64,000 bases of DNA from Portulaca oleracea (GCA_029582165.1 CM055892.1:10447254-10511253); one strand, 5' to 3'. Positions 11,201 to 21,552 are shown, counted from the stretch's first letter. Numbers and translations: made by a program. The notes: generated from the letters alone by a model not told the origin.

Positions 11201-12593
11201 TAAATAAAAATCCAAGATTAAAACTTTTAATCTTATTACTACCCAAAACAAGTAATTATACCAAGAAATTCACAATAATTGTATCATCCAACCCAAAGAA
11301 CTTGATTTGAGAAGTTACAGTTTAAAAATTACCTCAAAAAGGGAAAAGAAGACAGAAGTGGAATGGAAGAGGTGGCGATGCTGGGGAGGAGTCGCCGGTG
11401 GTGGCTCGCCGGAGCTTGGCGCTGGCGGGTGGTCGTCGCAGCAACACCCACGACAGAGGAGGGTCAGAGGGAAAAGGGGACAGTGAAGAGAGAGTGGGAA
11501 GAGAATAGTAGATTTTGTTCTGCTTTGTGAAATAAGGAAGATAATAAAAAGAAACCAATACTAATTGCTAATACAAATGGAGGAGAATGTGGGCTTAATT
11601 ACTTATAAGGCCCAATCAATCTACCTCTCATTATACCTCTCTTTCTTATAATTATTTCTCCCTTAATCCGATACTTTTAATTTGAGAACCCGGGTAAACC
11701 TTTACAAGATTAAACTATAAGAAACCTCAATAATCAAAATTTCATGAGTACTCATGTTTCTAATAATTAATAAATCCGAATAAACCTGAATGAGAAATTG
11801 TCAGACAAAATATCTAAATGTTCTGGTTACTAAGAAGGATCGGAAATACTACTAAAGGAGTATCTAACGAATGTACTACCTTAAAGAATCGATGGTCGTT
11901 GCACTGTTCGAGACCTACAAAAACAGTGACAACAATTAAAGAATTTAAAAAGCGCGAATTAATTCAATTACGTTTGATTAGCAAAAGTAATCATCATGGA
12001 TTAGGGCGTGTTATTACAGGGTGGATGGAGTGATTTTTTCTAGTGATATTTGGGTTGTAAAAGCGGAATCTAATTGGTGGTCATGGTGTAGGTGTTGAAT
12101 TCAATTTGAATCAGGGAATGGGAAGAGGGATTTGTGCTTTGTTTTGTTAAACTTAAATTGGGATTGATTTAAAATGGTCATGAATGTTCTCGGTGGTGAT
12201 GTTGGTGGGGGTTGGACTGGTGATAGTAGTGGTGATGGGGTGGTGGACGAATGAAGAAGAAGAAGAAGATAAGTTTGTTTATGGTTTTGATGGGTTGAGT
12301 TGTATTGATATTTGGGGAAGTAGAGAGAAAGTGCAAAGAAGACATGTTATAAAAGTGGTCCACTTCTAATCAATTTTTAGAAATGTACGACACCTTCCAA
12401 CAATTGTTTGATAAAAACCTAAGAGTATTTTTGTCTATTTATATATACATCGCCGGAATTCAGTCAAAACTGTCGGAAAATCACCCAATAGTCAATTCTT
12501 TAAAGATGTGGTCTCCTTCGAATGTATAAAAAAAATGTGGCCCCCTTCTAATCAGTTGTTAGAAATATGTGGCACCTCTGAGCAATTTTTTGG
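8230..12593. mobile_element. Long-TIR foldback (Mutator-like) element, split by a solo LTR
   Basis: The left arm (8230-about 8740) and right arm (about 12060-12593) are inverted copies over roughly 500 bp. Both start CCAAAAAATTG and read GAGGTGCCACAT soon after. Further in, both carry CCCAAATATCAATACAA and ACCCATCAAAACCATAAACA. Without the solo LTR at 8991-12018 the element is about 1.3 kb with a short centre. The CAAAAAATT terminus links it to the other Mutator-like elements here. Flanks (CCTAAAAAC and GCTAAACAA) match at only six of nine positions, so the target duplication is uncertain. The His/Pro-rich open frame inside the left arm (8403-8813) is a by-product of the repeat. Confidence 0.8.
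8991..12018 (-). mobile_element. Solo LTR, chromovirus-type Ty3/gypsy, with GGGTG target duplication
   Basis: This 3028-bp LTR runs TGTAATGCCCCAAG...GTTATTACA on the plus strand, and identical GGGTG pentamers flank it (8986-8990 and 12019-12023). Reversed, its start (TGTAATAACACGCCCTAA) and inner parts match the LTR at 46767-56898: a CAACGACCATC block, a GC-rich block at about 11340-11460, a GGTACGCATATTGCC block at about 9820-9840, and a CGCTACGCTAATC block near the end. It therefore lies on the minus strand. No internal sequence remains, which indicates recombination between two LTRs. The five-base duplication dates the insertion as later than the foldback element it splits. Confidence 0.9.
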
Positions 12594-13290
12594 CTAAACA
12601 ACAACATTCATTTTTAAAAATATTAATATTTGTATTCTGAAAATATTCACTTTTGTAAAATTTCATTTCTAAATTTTAACAGTCATTATTGTTCAAGTTA
12701 AAATTCATTTTATCAAAAGGATTATTGGATGATAATACACTGAACTTTAGGGGTATTGGACAATAATGCACTGAACTTTTTTCTTGGACTCTAATACACT
12801 GAACTTTGAGGGTATTGGACAATAATGCACTCAGACCAATTCAGCTGGTAGTTGACGCGGTGGCTGTCCTACTTTGAGGTATCATTTTTATATTTTTTTC
12901 CAAAAAAAATATATTAGTCCTCCTGCATATGTGTACTTTCTTACATGGTAAAAGTTTTTTCTGAAAAAAATAGAAAAACTGCAACTCAAAGTAGGACAAC
13001 CACCATGTCAACCACCAGTTGAATTGGTCTGAGAGCTTTATTGTCCAATACCCTCAAAGTTCAGTGTATTAGAGTCCAAGAAAAATGTTTAGTGCATTAT
13101 TGTCCAATACCCCTAAAGTTCAGTGTATTATCATCCAATAATCCTTATCAAAATGTTTCAATTCATTTTCTATTACTTTCAAATTCAATCCTTCAACAAA
13201 AATTCATTTCCTAGAAACAGGAATATTCATTTTGTATTATTGTAATATGCATTTTGGTCATACCTTAATATTGATTTATTGAAAAAATAT
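12594..13290. repeat. Second copy of direct repeat flanking the foldback element, with a MITE inserted
   Basis: Outside the MITE this segment matches about 8080-8229, including TCATTATTGTTCAAG and TTACTTTCAAATTCAAT. No gene is present. Confidence 0.6.
12719..13144. mobile_element. Palindromic MITE with perfect 9-bp target duplication
   Basis: The 426-bp element opens GGATTATTGGATGATAATAC and closes with its inverse. Internal words such as ACACTGAACTTT and TATTGGACAATAATGCACT occur twice on each arm. Identical TTATCAAAA flanks (12710-12718 and 13145-13153) give a perfect 9-bp duplication, pointing to a Mutator-like transposase acting in trans. The centre contains AAAAAAATATATTAG-type spacer and no open frame. 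Confidence 0.9.
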
Positions 13291-13834
13291 TGATGTCATT
13301 TTGGCCAATTAAATCATGCCACGTGTTATGAGTGACACATAAATATTTGTCCTTTTTTTAAAAAAAAAAAAGTTAAAGGATACTAAATGTTATCCCATGT
13401 TCTCTATAAATAGAGACCATTCTTCATCATTTGAAGAGGGTTGGAAAAACATCAAAAGAATGCTCAAAAGCTCTCATACTCTCTCTCTCGAAGACAAGAA
13501 GCACAACAAAGTTTAAGCTCGTGCCGTCCATTCGTGGGAGATCGAACCATTTCCTCTTGATCGGGATCAAGTCTCTACGACCTTCGTTCAAGGCCACATT
13601 CATCCAAGAATATATTCACTCAAGACTATATTCATTCAAGATCACATTCATCCAAAACCATATTCATTCAAGACTCATTCAAGTTCATTCAAGGAGATCG
13701 AATCGAAGGAGTTACATTTTCATTTTGTAACAAATACATAGAGATTGTACCCAAAATACTTTGAAATTAATATATTATATTTGTTCACTTATTTCTTGTG
13801 TTTATTTATTTAGACCCGGAAATTTGTGTTTTCA
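13291..13834 (+). repeat. 5' LTR (truncated) of gag-only gypsy element
   Basis: It aligns with 18075-18599 plus 18969-18976 and ends TTGTGTTTTCA. Relative to the 3' LTR it lacks the TGTAGAAGG start. It contains a TATA box inside a 16-bp palindrome (13401-13416), and short ATTCATTCAAGA-like repeats at about 13600-13690 that create spurious open frames. Confidence 0.85.
13401..13416 (+). promoter_or_regulatory. LTR TATA box within a perfect-arm palindrome
   Basis: TCTCTATAAATAGAGA places the TATAAATA core at the centre of an inverted repeat with arms TCTCTAT/ATAGAGA. The same sequence is kept in the 3' LTR at 18174-18189. It is the likely core promoter of the element. Confidence 0.7.
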
Positions 13835-13839
13835 AATTT

Positions 13840-13857
13840 TGGCACGCTCGGTGGGAC
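13840..13857 (+). other. Candidate primer-binding site
   Basis: TGGCACGCTCGGTGGGAC follows the 5' LTR end by five bases and starts with the TGG that pairs with a tRNA CCA end. I could not assign the tRNA. Confidence 0.55.
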
Positions 13858-13910
13858 ATCTCTACCTCTTATCCCTTTCTCCAAGAACGAACTACTCATC
13901 ATTCAAGAAG

Positions 13911-15503
13911 ATGGTGCCTAAGAACAACATCTATCATGCTTTGAAGAAAGTTCCTCAAGCCAAGTCACAAGAATCAATAATTAGTACAACATCTAATGGA
14001 GTAATCACAAGACGGATGACCAAGATTATCGTTGTGGAGGTCGAGGAACAAGTTGTTGCGAGTGCCCCGTTGCAAATCTTTAACTCCAACTTGTCGGGTG
14101 CAAATACTTCCACTCAAGTTGTTGACCCGAAGATGATGGTTCCTCAATGGATGTATGAAATCCGTCATCAACCATTGAGTGAAGAGGATGAAGACTATGA
14201 AGATGGCGAGGAAACGCCAAAATCACCAAGGGATCCGCTCTCCTCCGATTCTGATACCGACTCAATCAACACCGTCATTATGCCCGTCATGGTCACAGAT
14301 GCTATTAACTATGAAGAAGAATTCAAGACTATGAAGGCCACGCTGGCAAGACTTGAGAAAGAAAGCGAGGAAAAGACTGAGCATATTAAGCGACAAGATG
14401 AGCGGATCAAGAAATTGACAAGGAAGTTAAAAAAGCTACCCGCTAGCAAATTTGACGAAGGTTCGGGAGATGAACATTCCGATGGAAGATCCAATCACGA
14501 AGACTCCAACGAAGAAGAGAAATATGAAGAATGTTCTAGCTCGGGCTCATTGTTTGTGGAGCAGATCCAAAAACTAGTAACCGATGCAATAAAAGCTCAG
14601 ATCAAGGGAGGCTCTTGTAAAACTCAATTGTACAAGCAGCCTTACACAAAGAGGATTGACGCACTTCGCATGCCTTACGGCTATCAACCACCGAAATTCA
14701 CTCACTTCAATGGAAAAGGGAATCCTAAGCAGCATATAGCTCATTTCATCGAGACATGCAATAATGCTGGGACTGAGGGAAATCGACTGGTGAAGCAGTT
14801 TGTTAGAACCCTTAAAGGAATCGCCTTTGATTGGTATACGGACTTGGATCCAGAGTCCATCGACAGCTGGGGAGAAATGGAGCAAGAACTCCTTAATCGA
14901 TTCTATAGCACTCAACGCACAATCAGTATGATGGAGTTGACAAACACGAAGCAGTGGTACTGGGAGCCAGTCTTGGACTACATCAATCGTTGGAGGTCAC
15001 TCAGCCTTGAGTGTAAAGATCGATTGTCCGAAGCCTCCGCTTTCGAGATGTGTATACAAGGCATGGAATGGGATCTGCTTTATGTTTTGCATATGAGTAA
15101 GCCAACAACTTTTCAAGACTTGGCAACGCGGGCACATGACATGGAGCTCACAATTTTCAAACATGATGCAAGAAGACCAAGTGTCAAGGAGAAGCAAACT
15201 TCACTCGGGGACATGTCAAAAGGAATTCTTTCATCCATGATTTTTGGAGAGAAAGAATATCCTTTCTCCGATGGTGATATATCTGAAATACTTGATAAAC
15301 TTCTTGAAAAAGGAATTATTAAACTTCCAGAGTCGAAGCGTCCAAGTGAAGTTGGAAAAATCAATGACCCTAAATACTGCAAGTACCATAGGATCATTAG
15401 CCATCCGTTGGAGAAGTGTCAAACTTTTAAGGAGCTTGTCATGAGGCTTAAAAATGAAGGCAAGATCGTATTCGATGAAGATGAAAGCGATGAATCCGAT
15501 TGA
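13911..15503 (+). CDS. Gag polyprotein of gag-only gypsy element
   Basis: A 530-residue uninterrupted frame. I chose the ATG at 13911 (MVPKNNIYHALKKV) because the frame further upstream overlaps the LTR end and primer-binding site. Residues about 137-175 are a charged, probably coiled-coil segment (LARLEKESEEKTEHIKRQDE). Residues about 260-415 form the retrotransposon gag (capsid) domain, with PKFTHFNGKGNPKQHIAHF, GIAFDWYTDL and LLNRFYST blocks. A zinc-binding motif CKYHRIISHPLEKC lies at about residues 490-503, a C-x2-H-x5-H-x4-C layout typical of Tat/Ogre elements rather than the usual CCHC knuckle. The tail is strongly acidic (EDESDESD). The expected role is packaging element RNA into cytoplasmic particles. 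The frame stops before any protease, and tandem repeats follow immediately. Confidence 0.88.
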   Translation: MVPKNNIYHALKKVPQAKSQESIISTTSNGVITRRMTKIIVVEVEEQVVASAPLQIFNSNLSGANTSTQVVDPKMMVPQWMYEIRHQPLSEEDEDYEDGEETPKSPRDPLSSDSDTDSINTVIMPVMVTDAINYEEEFKTMKATLARLEKESEEKTEHIKRQDERIKKLTRKLKKLPASKFDEGSGDEHSDGRSNHEDSNEEEKYEECSSSGSLFVEQIQKLVTDAIKAQIKGGSCKTQLYKQPYTKRIDALRMPYGYQPPKFTHFNGKGNPKQHIAHFIETCNNAGTEGNRLVKQFVRTLKGIAFDWYTDLDPESIDSWGEMEQELLNRFYSTQRTISMMELTNTKQWYWEPVLDYINRWRSLSLECKDRLSEASAFEMCIQGMEWDLLYVLHMSKPTTFQDLATRAHDMELTIFKHDARRPSVKEKQTSLGDMSKGILSSMIFGEKEYPFSDGDISEILDKLLEKGIIKLPESKRPSEVGKINDPKYCKYHRIISHPLEKCQTFKELVMRLKNEGKIVFDEDESDESD

Positions 15504-15529
15504 ACTTATTGCAAGTTGTCAAGTCAAGT

Positions 15530-16120
15530 TTAAAAAAAAATAAAATAAAATAAAAACTCACAAGTCATCCAAATCAAGACTCACAAGCCATCCAAATCAA
15601 GACTCACAAGTCAAAATTCAAGACTTCCAAGTCATCCAAAAAAAAACTCACAAATCCAAAATCAAGACTTTCAAGTCATCAAAAATTGAAAAAAACTCTC
15701 AAGTCGAAGTACAAGACTTTCAAGTCATTCAAATCAAGACTTACAAGTCCAAATTCAAAATTTTCAAATCAAAGGCTCTCAAGTCATCAAAATTGAAGAC
15801 TCTCAAGTCAAAGTTCAAGAATTTCAAGTCAAAGACTCACAAGTCATTAAGAAAAAGACTCTCAAGTCACCAAAATTAAAGACTTCCAAGTCAAAACCAA
15901 GACTCCCAAGTCATCAACACCAAAGACTCACCAATCCAAATTCAAGACTTTCAAGTCAAAGACTCATAAGTCAGCAAAATTAAAGACTTTCAAGTCAAAA
16001 CTAAAGACTTTCAAATCAAGGATTCTCAAGTCATCCAAGTTAAATACTCCGAAGTCAAAATTCAAGATTTTTAAGTTTGAGACTCCCAAGTCAACAAAGT
16101 CCAAGATTCAAGTCATTAAA
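15530..16120 (+). repeat. Degenerate short-period tandem array downstream of gag
   Basis: More than twenty-five variants of AAGACTCTCAAGTCA separated by short A-rich spacers (TCAAAATT-like), with a period of roughly 18-25 bp. Units differ by single bases and small indels, so the array is old or diverging fast. It occupies the place where pol would begin. Confidence 0.9.
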
Positions 16121-16212
16121 GAATGTTGAATTCCCAAGGTCGAGGCGTTCGCGACATCAAGGATCAAGAGAATCAAGTGTTCAAAGGCGTGATGCAGATT
16201 CATGTAGATAAG

Positions 16213-16745
16213 TTGTCTTCTGATCGCCAATACATACTCAAGACGGGCCGAATTGATGTCCACAACTGAGGAGGACAATCAAAGGTCACCGCTTGTCTTC
16301 TGATCGCCAATATATGCTCAAGACGGGCCGAATTGATGTCCCCAACTAAGGAGGACAATCAAAGGTCACCGCTTGTCTTCTGATCGCCAGTACATGCTCA
16401 AGACGGACCGAATTGATGTCCACAACTGAGGAGGACAATCAAAGGTCACCGTTTGTCTTTTGGTCGCCAATACATGCTCAAGACGAGCCGAATTGATCAA
16501 AGGTCACCTCTTGTCTTCTGATCGCCAATACATGCTCAAGACGGGCCGAACTGATGTCCCCAACTAAGGAGGACAATCAAAGGTCATCGCTTGTCTTCTG
16601 ATCGCCAGTACATGCTCAAGACGGGCCGAATTGATGTCCCTAACTGAGGAGGACAATCAAAGGTCACCGCTTGTCTTCTGGTCGCCAATACATGCTCACG
16701 ACGGGCTGAATTGATCAAAGGTCACCGCTTGTCTTCCGATTATCA
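16213..16745 (+). repeat. 80-bp tandem array with 58-bp deletion variants
   Basis: Units starting TTGTCTTCTGATCGCCAATA begin at 16213, 16293, 16373, 16453, 16511, 16591, 16671 and 16729. Spacings are 80, 80, 80, 58, 80, 80 and 58 bp. The 58-bp units lack an internal 22-bp piece (about GTCCCCAACTGAGGAGGACA plus two bases). The same deletion in two separated units suggests amplification of a block containing both unit types. Confidence 0.92.
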
Positions 16746-17939
16746 CCCTCGATATGGATTTATTAAAGGTTGCCCGACTTCAAAGTTTGCAGATTTCGCA
16801 TTCAAAAATTATTCTTGATGTCCAGGTTTGTAAATTTGGTACAAGGCCACTTAGATTATTACCAATTTGGTCCAACTGTTGAGGTTTTCTCCGAACAGAT
16901 GCAAGCCTACAAAAAAAACAAAAAAAAAAGGAAAGAGAAAAAAAAAAAGGGGACAAAACAAAATAGTGATTAAAAAAAAAGAAGAAGATGGAAGACATAC
17001 TGCAACTGTGCAAGCATATCTGGAGTTAATGTTCGGCAAAACTTGTCTTTATTGAAGGCATGTAGACAACAAGCATAAGGTGGAGGCATCAAACGCTTTC
17101 CTTTAAGTTTTGATTGATTCTTTTGTGGCCAATTAGCATATGAATCCTAGAAGACACTAAGGCAGTGAATTCTTTTCTTAAGCAAAAGAAAAAAGAAAAG
17201 CTCACAGTATATATTATTGATGGTGGATTGATGATGGTGTCAGTAATCTTGTCTCACAATGAAAGTAATAGTTATTGTGCATCATGGATATCACCATTAA
17301 ATCACTGATGAGATGGTAATGAAGACTTAGTCTTCAATCAACAAAAGAACCAATCTGGACAAAAGCTTTGCTTCAATCAAGACAGTCTGGGATACAATGA
17401 AACGATGTGCTGATGACGGCTGAACAAAGAGTGAAGAGAATGATGAGGACTGATCAGTGGCAATGATGTGTGGACGACATTCAAACTGATTAAAATAAAA
17501 AATTGGCCAGTGATGAATGGTTATTGTTTACTTCCCAATTTATAGAGTTACACAAGGTTTAATTAACCTATTCTTACGTCTCATTTTGGAAAAAATAATT
17601 CAACCAAATCAATTGAAGCTCAACAAGGAAGAGGAGGATAATTAGGTTGATATTTCCAAACAATGAGAGCAAAAAATCAGCTGAATTTTTTAGTGGAAAA
17701 TAGCTTATTTTGGTCAACAATATCTCTCAATCAAGGATCCAATCTTCATATATTGTCTTGCGTCATATTTTTTGAGATTTAATTGGATAACTGAAAGAGA
17801 AATTATCATTACCCTATCAAGCCAACATCGGCCAGGGTAATATACAAAGTCATCTTGCAAATGTTATATTCAAGTTTCGAGACCCGACCGCGACCATTAC
17901 TACAAAGCTGTAACGGCGGCCAACTCTCGAGGGGGCATT
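16746..17939 (+). other. Non-coding 3' part of gag-only element with polypurine tract
   Basis: No pol motif is visible. An A-rich AAAAAG stretch (16910-16985) produces meaningless lysine-rich frames. The segment ends with CGAGGGGGCATT (17928-17939), the polypurine tract directly before the 3' LTR. Confidence 0.75.
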
Positions 17940-18976
17940 TGTAGAAGGAAAAAATTTGTCAGCCAATAAGAACTCGCCACGTGGAAATTAAATCTTAATT
18001 CGGCCAATTATAATCCGCCATGTGTCAAATTAATTATGGCGGATCATTTAATTATAAATTAAATGATATTATATTTTGGCCAATTAAATCATGCCACGTG
18101 TCATGAGTGACACATAAATATTTGTCCTTTTTTAAAAAAAAAAAGTTAAAGGAGTCTAAATGTTATCCCATGTTCTCTATAAATAGAGACCATTCTTCAT
18201 CATTTGAAGGGGGTTGGAAAAACATCAAAAGAATGCTCAAAAGCTCTCATACTCTCTCTCTCGAAGACAAGAAGCACAACAAAGTTTAAGCTCGTGTCGT
18301 CCATTCATGGGAGATCGAACCATTTCCTCTTGATCGGGATCAAGTCTCTACGACCCTCGTTCAAGACCACATTCATCCAGGAATATATTCACTCAAGACT
18401 ATATTCATTCAATATCACATTCATCCAAAACCATATTCATTCAAGACTCATTCAAGTTCATTCAAGGAGATCGAATCGGAGGAGTTACATTTTCATTTTG
18501 TAACAAATACATAGAAATTGTACCCAAAATCCTTTGAAATTAATATATTATATTTGTTCACTAATTTCTTGTGTTTATTTATTTAGACCCAGAAATTTGC
18601 AAAAAATTACTTAGGGGTACCCTAACTTTTGGTGAAATGTTTTTTTGGTACCCCAACTTTTAAAAACTAATTTTGGGGTACCCTAACTTTTAGAATTAGA
18701 AATAATTAGGTGAATTTTCGGCCAATTATTTGAATTGAACGGTGAGTTTTAGGCGGGAAATTGATTAAGTGTTTTTGTGGATGAAAATGCCCTTTATTTT
18801 CGTGGACGAAAATGATTTGAATCAATCGGAGTTTCGCCGGAAATTCACCTAGTAATTTCTAATCCTAAAAGTTAGGGTACCCCGAAATTAGTTTTGAAAA
18901 GTTAGGGTACCAAAAAATTGTTTCTTCAAAAGTTAGGGTACCTCTAAGTAATTTTTAGCAGAAATTTGTGTTTACA
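17940..18976 (+). repeat. 3' LTR of gag-only gypsy element, with MITE insertion
   Basis: It starts TGTAGAAGGAAAAAATTTG and ends TTGTGTTTACA. Without the MITE (18600-18958) and one copy of its target duplication it is about 668 bp. The palindromic TATA box is at 18174-18189. Confidence 0.88.
18600..18958. mobile_element. Mutator-like MITE inserted in the gypsy 3' LTR
   Basis: The 359-bp element has ends CAAAAAATTACTTAG and, reversed, CTAAAAATTACTTAG. CAGAAATTTG is duplicated on both sides (18590-18599 and 18959-18968). The 5' LTR at 13816-13834 shows the uninterrupted site, so the boundaries are secure. A second member in opposite orientation lies at 40735-41091. Confidence 0.92.
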
Positions 18977-20122
18977 GGGTCGCTTCAGATAAACTAAATC
19001 ATAGCTTGTTTGTTCTTGCGAAGGGTATGCAAACATGCTTGTTTTGTAAATGGTGTCATTTTTTTGAATAAGAGATGAGTTTTATGTGTGATATATATCT
19101 AACTAATCAATACGAGTTAATAGTTCAAAGCTTTTCTACTATTGTACTCAAATAATTGAATGGTCGAAGTGGAGATCTTGAGCTAATTCACTACTCTACG
19201 TCAGTGACTTCCGACAGCTCCGAAAGATCCCGCCTTGCTTGCCTGTGACACTCACCATAAGGGCCGAGCCCAGCCTCGCTCTTTGTCGAAAGATTTTATT
19301 TTCGAAATAGGATTTCTTAATTGCGAGTACTTCAATCTAAGACCGTCTTATTGGTCTCGTGTCACCTTGACCAGTATCAACTCGTTCCTGTCCAGTACGA
19401 CACCCTTTGTTGAAAAAGAAGACAAAGCACGTCTGTCTAGAATTAGATGGGACTAAGTTGAGACAATTCTTATACAATAGTTGAAAGTTCCTTTTGGGAG
19501 ATAGTTTCGTAACATATACTAACTCCTTAACTTCTTGGTTATTCATGTTATCTGGATAGTACTTTAAAGGGCGGGTGTAATTTTTAGCCCAATGTTTTCA
19601 CAAAATTTTGAGTATTTTTATACTCTTTAAATGACGTTGGATCGTTGCGGAATTTCCAAAGCATAAAAGTTGGAAAAACACACTAAGACAAGCTTAAGAT
19701 TGACTAGGACAACATAAGACGATTAAATTAAAAATGAGTTAATACGACCCGTGACTAAAGTGTCATGGGGCACGTCACCTTCAGAGAAGCGTAAATGGGG
19801 GGCTTGAGGAGTTGAGGTAGTCTTAGGCTTTGTTTATGTCAAAATTGGTCATGTCATACAAAACATGATCTATGTTAGGCCCTTGGTGGTTTGATTCGAT
19901 CTTTGTGATTTCATGCCTGTGATTTGACACATGTGCTTAATTATCATGTTCAACAACAATATTAACTTGTCTTTCAATCAATTTTGAACTCTTTGATCAT
20001 GCTTTTGACCTCTTGGATTAAGTCCTTGGATTATGCTCATTCAATGGGAAGGATTTGATCCTTCTCCCTTGTAAGTAGTGAGATGAATTTCATTCATCCT
20101 CACTCAACGCTTCGTTTATCTT
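18977..20122. other. Intergenic, nothing recognised
   Basis: No transposon ends or coding segments were recognised. Short open frames (for example 19235-19456) show no familiar protein motif. Confidence 0.4.
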
Positions 20123-20694
20123 AAGTGTTTGGACAAAAAATGTCACTCAACTTTTCGTTTTAATAAAATATGCTACCAGTCTTTTAAAACTGTTATTAAT
20201 GTCACTCAACTTTCTAAAAAAGTAAAAAATGTCACTTTTACCTTCTATAACAGATTTACAGGTAGTATTTGAAACTTGTTACTGGTATTTTGGCAAAACT
20301 GTCACTCAACTTTCCCAAAATGCAAAAAATACTACTACCCTTAACTAAAATTATAAAAAGTGACACCACCTTTTAGGGCTAGCAAAAATTCAGGTCCGAG
20401 TAATTTCGGGTTCAGACAAATCGAACATCGGATGAAAATTTGATGTTTGATACTCAGTTTTTTCAGGTATTTTTCATGTCGGGCAAATTGGGCAAGTATA
20501 AATTCGGATCTAAATCGGGTTCAAACAATAGAAATTTGAAAAAAAAATTGTGTTTGAATTTTATGTCAATGTCAAAATTCGCACGAAAATTTGATGTCGA
20601 CCCTACCCGATTTGTTTCGGGCCAGACAAATTTGGGTTATGGGGTCAGACAGATTTTCGCCAACCCTACCACCTTTAATTCATTTAAATTAATA

Positions 20695-20916
20695 CTACCT
20701 AGCTCCATCCCAAAATGTTTATCATTTAATTTGACTAAATTTTGACTATTAATTATTCTCAAATTACAATGAGTTATAATATAAAATTACTGTCATTGTA
20801 ATTTTTACTAATGTATCTTTCTAATGGCGGTATTTTCATATTGTGACTCATTATAATTTATGAGTAATCAATAGTTAAAATTTAGTCAAATGACAAACAT
20901 TTTAGTACGGAGGAAG
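20695..20916. mobile_element. Stowaway-like MITE
   Basis: Ends CTACCTAGCTCCATCCC and, reversed, CTTCCTCCGTACT follow the Stowaway CTCCCTCCGT pattern and are flanked by TA on both sides. The inside is AT-rich with inverted TTTGACTAAATTTTGACTAT-type arms. Confidence 0.75.
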
Positions 20917-20925
20917 TATATAAAA

Positions 20926-21190
20926 ATAAGATAACAAGTTACATAGAAAATACTATTATAATATTTTAAGCATAAAATAAGAAGTAAAATAAAATAAAAT
21001 TTATTAGACAAAACATTAAAAAAATCGACATTACTAAATAAAATCCAAAATAAAATAAAAATAAGATAACAAGTTACATAGAAAATACTATTATAATATT
21101 TTAAGCATAAAATAAGAAGTAAAATAAAATAAAATTTATTAGAGAAAACATTAAAAAAATCGACATTACTAAATAAAATCCAAAATGTCA
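20926..21190. repeat. Two-copy tandem repeat, period 135 bp
   Basis: ATAAGATAACAAGTTACATA starts at 20926 and again at 21061, and the following sequence is nearly identical in both copies. The duplication is probably recent. Confidence 0.9.
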
Positions 21191-21552
21191 AATAATTAAA
21201 TTATAATATATGATTTAAAAATAAAATTTTTATTTTCTAGGGAATCTCCATTTGAAACTTGAATATTTTTTTATATTAATTTAAATGAATGAAAGGTCAT
21301 GACACTTTTAATAATTTTAATGAAGGTAATGATATTTTGTTTACTTTTTGAGAAAATTGAGTGGTAGTTTTGCCCAAATACGGGTGATAAGTTTCAAATC
21401 TTATTTATAAATCTTCCATAAAAGGTATGAATGTCATTTTTTACTTTTTTCTTTGAAAAGTATAGTGACATTAATGACAGTTTTTTAAAGAAAAGTGATT
21501 TTTTTTTTACTAATATGAAATGTTGAATGACATATATTTTTGTCCAAGCACT

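Larger units (their letters stand above)
13291..18976 (+). mobile_element. Gag-only Ty3/gypsy LTR retrotransposon (Tat-like) with tandem arrays in place of pol
   Basis: A 5' LTR (13291-13834, missing about its first 125 bp) and a 3' LTR (17940-18976, containing a MITE) enclose about 4.1 kb. The interior has a primer-binding-like site (13840-13857), one intact gag frame (13911-15503), a short-period array (15530-16120), an 80-bp array (16213-16745), non-coding DNA and a polypurine tract (CGAGGGGGCATT, 17928-17939). I see no protease, reverse transcriptase, RNase H or integrase motif in any frame. The gag C-terminus has a Tat/Ogre-type zinc-binding motif, so I place it near the Tat lineage. An intact gag without pol suggests mobilisation with enzymes supplied in trans. 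Confidence 0.85.
20123..21552. mobile_element. Foldback element with long imperfect inverted arms
   Basis: The left end AGTGTTTGGACAAAAAATGT and the right end, reversed, AGTGCTTGGACAAAAATATA start arms of about 200 bp. The arms share repeated TGTCACTCAAC words. The centre contains a Stowaway-like MITE, a two-copy tandem repeat and a CGGGTTCGGG-like simple region (20390-20660). No target duplication could be confirmed and there is no coding frame. Confidence 0.7.

Noticed and set aside
15530..16120. CRISPR-like array
   Set aside because: Units are degenerate, spacers are short and A-rich, and it sits inside a plant retrotransposon; no cas genes.
16770..17055. Lys-rich and Phe-rich frames on both strands
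   Set aside because: Caused by an A-rich tract in the non-coding 3' part of the gypsy element.
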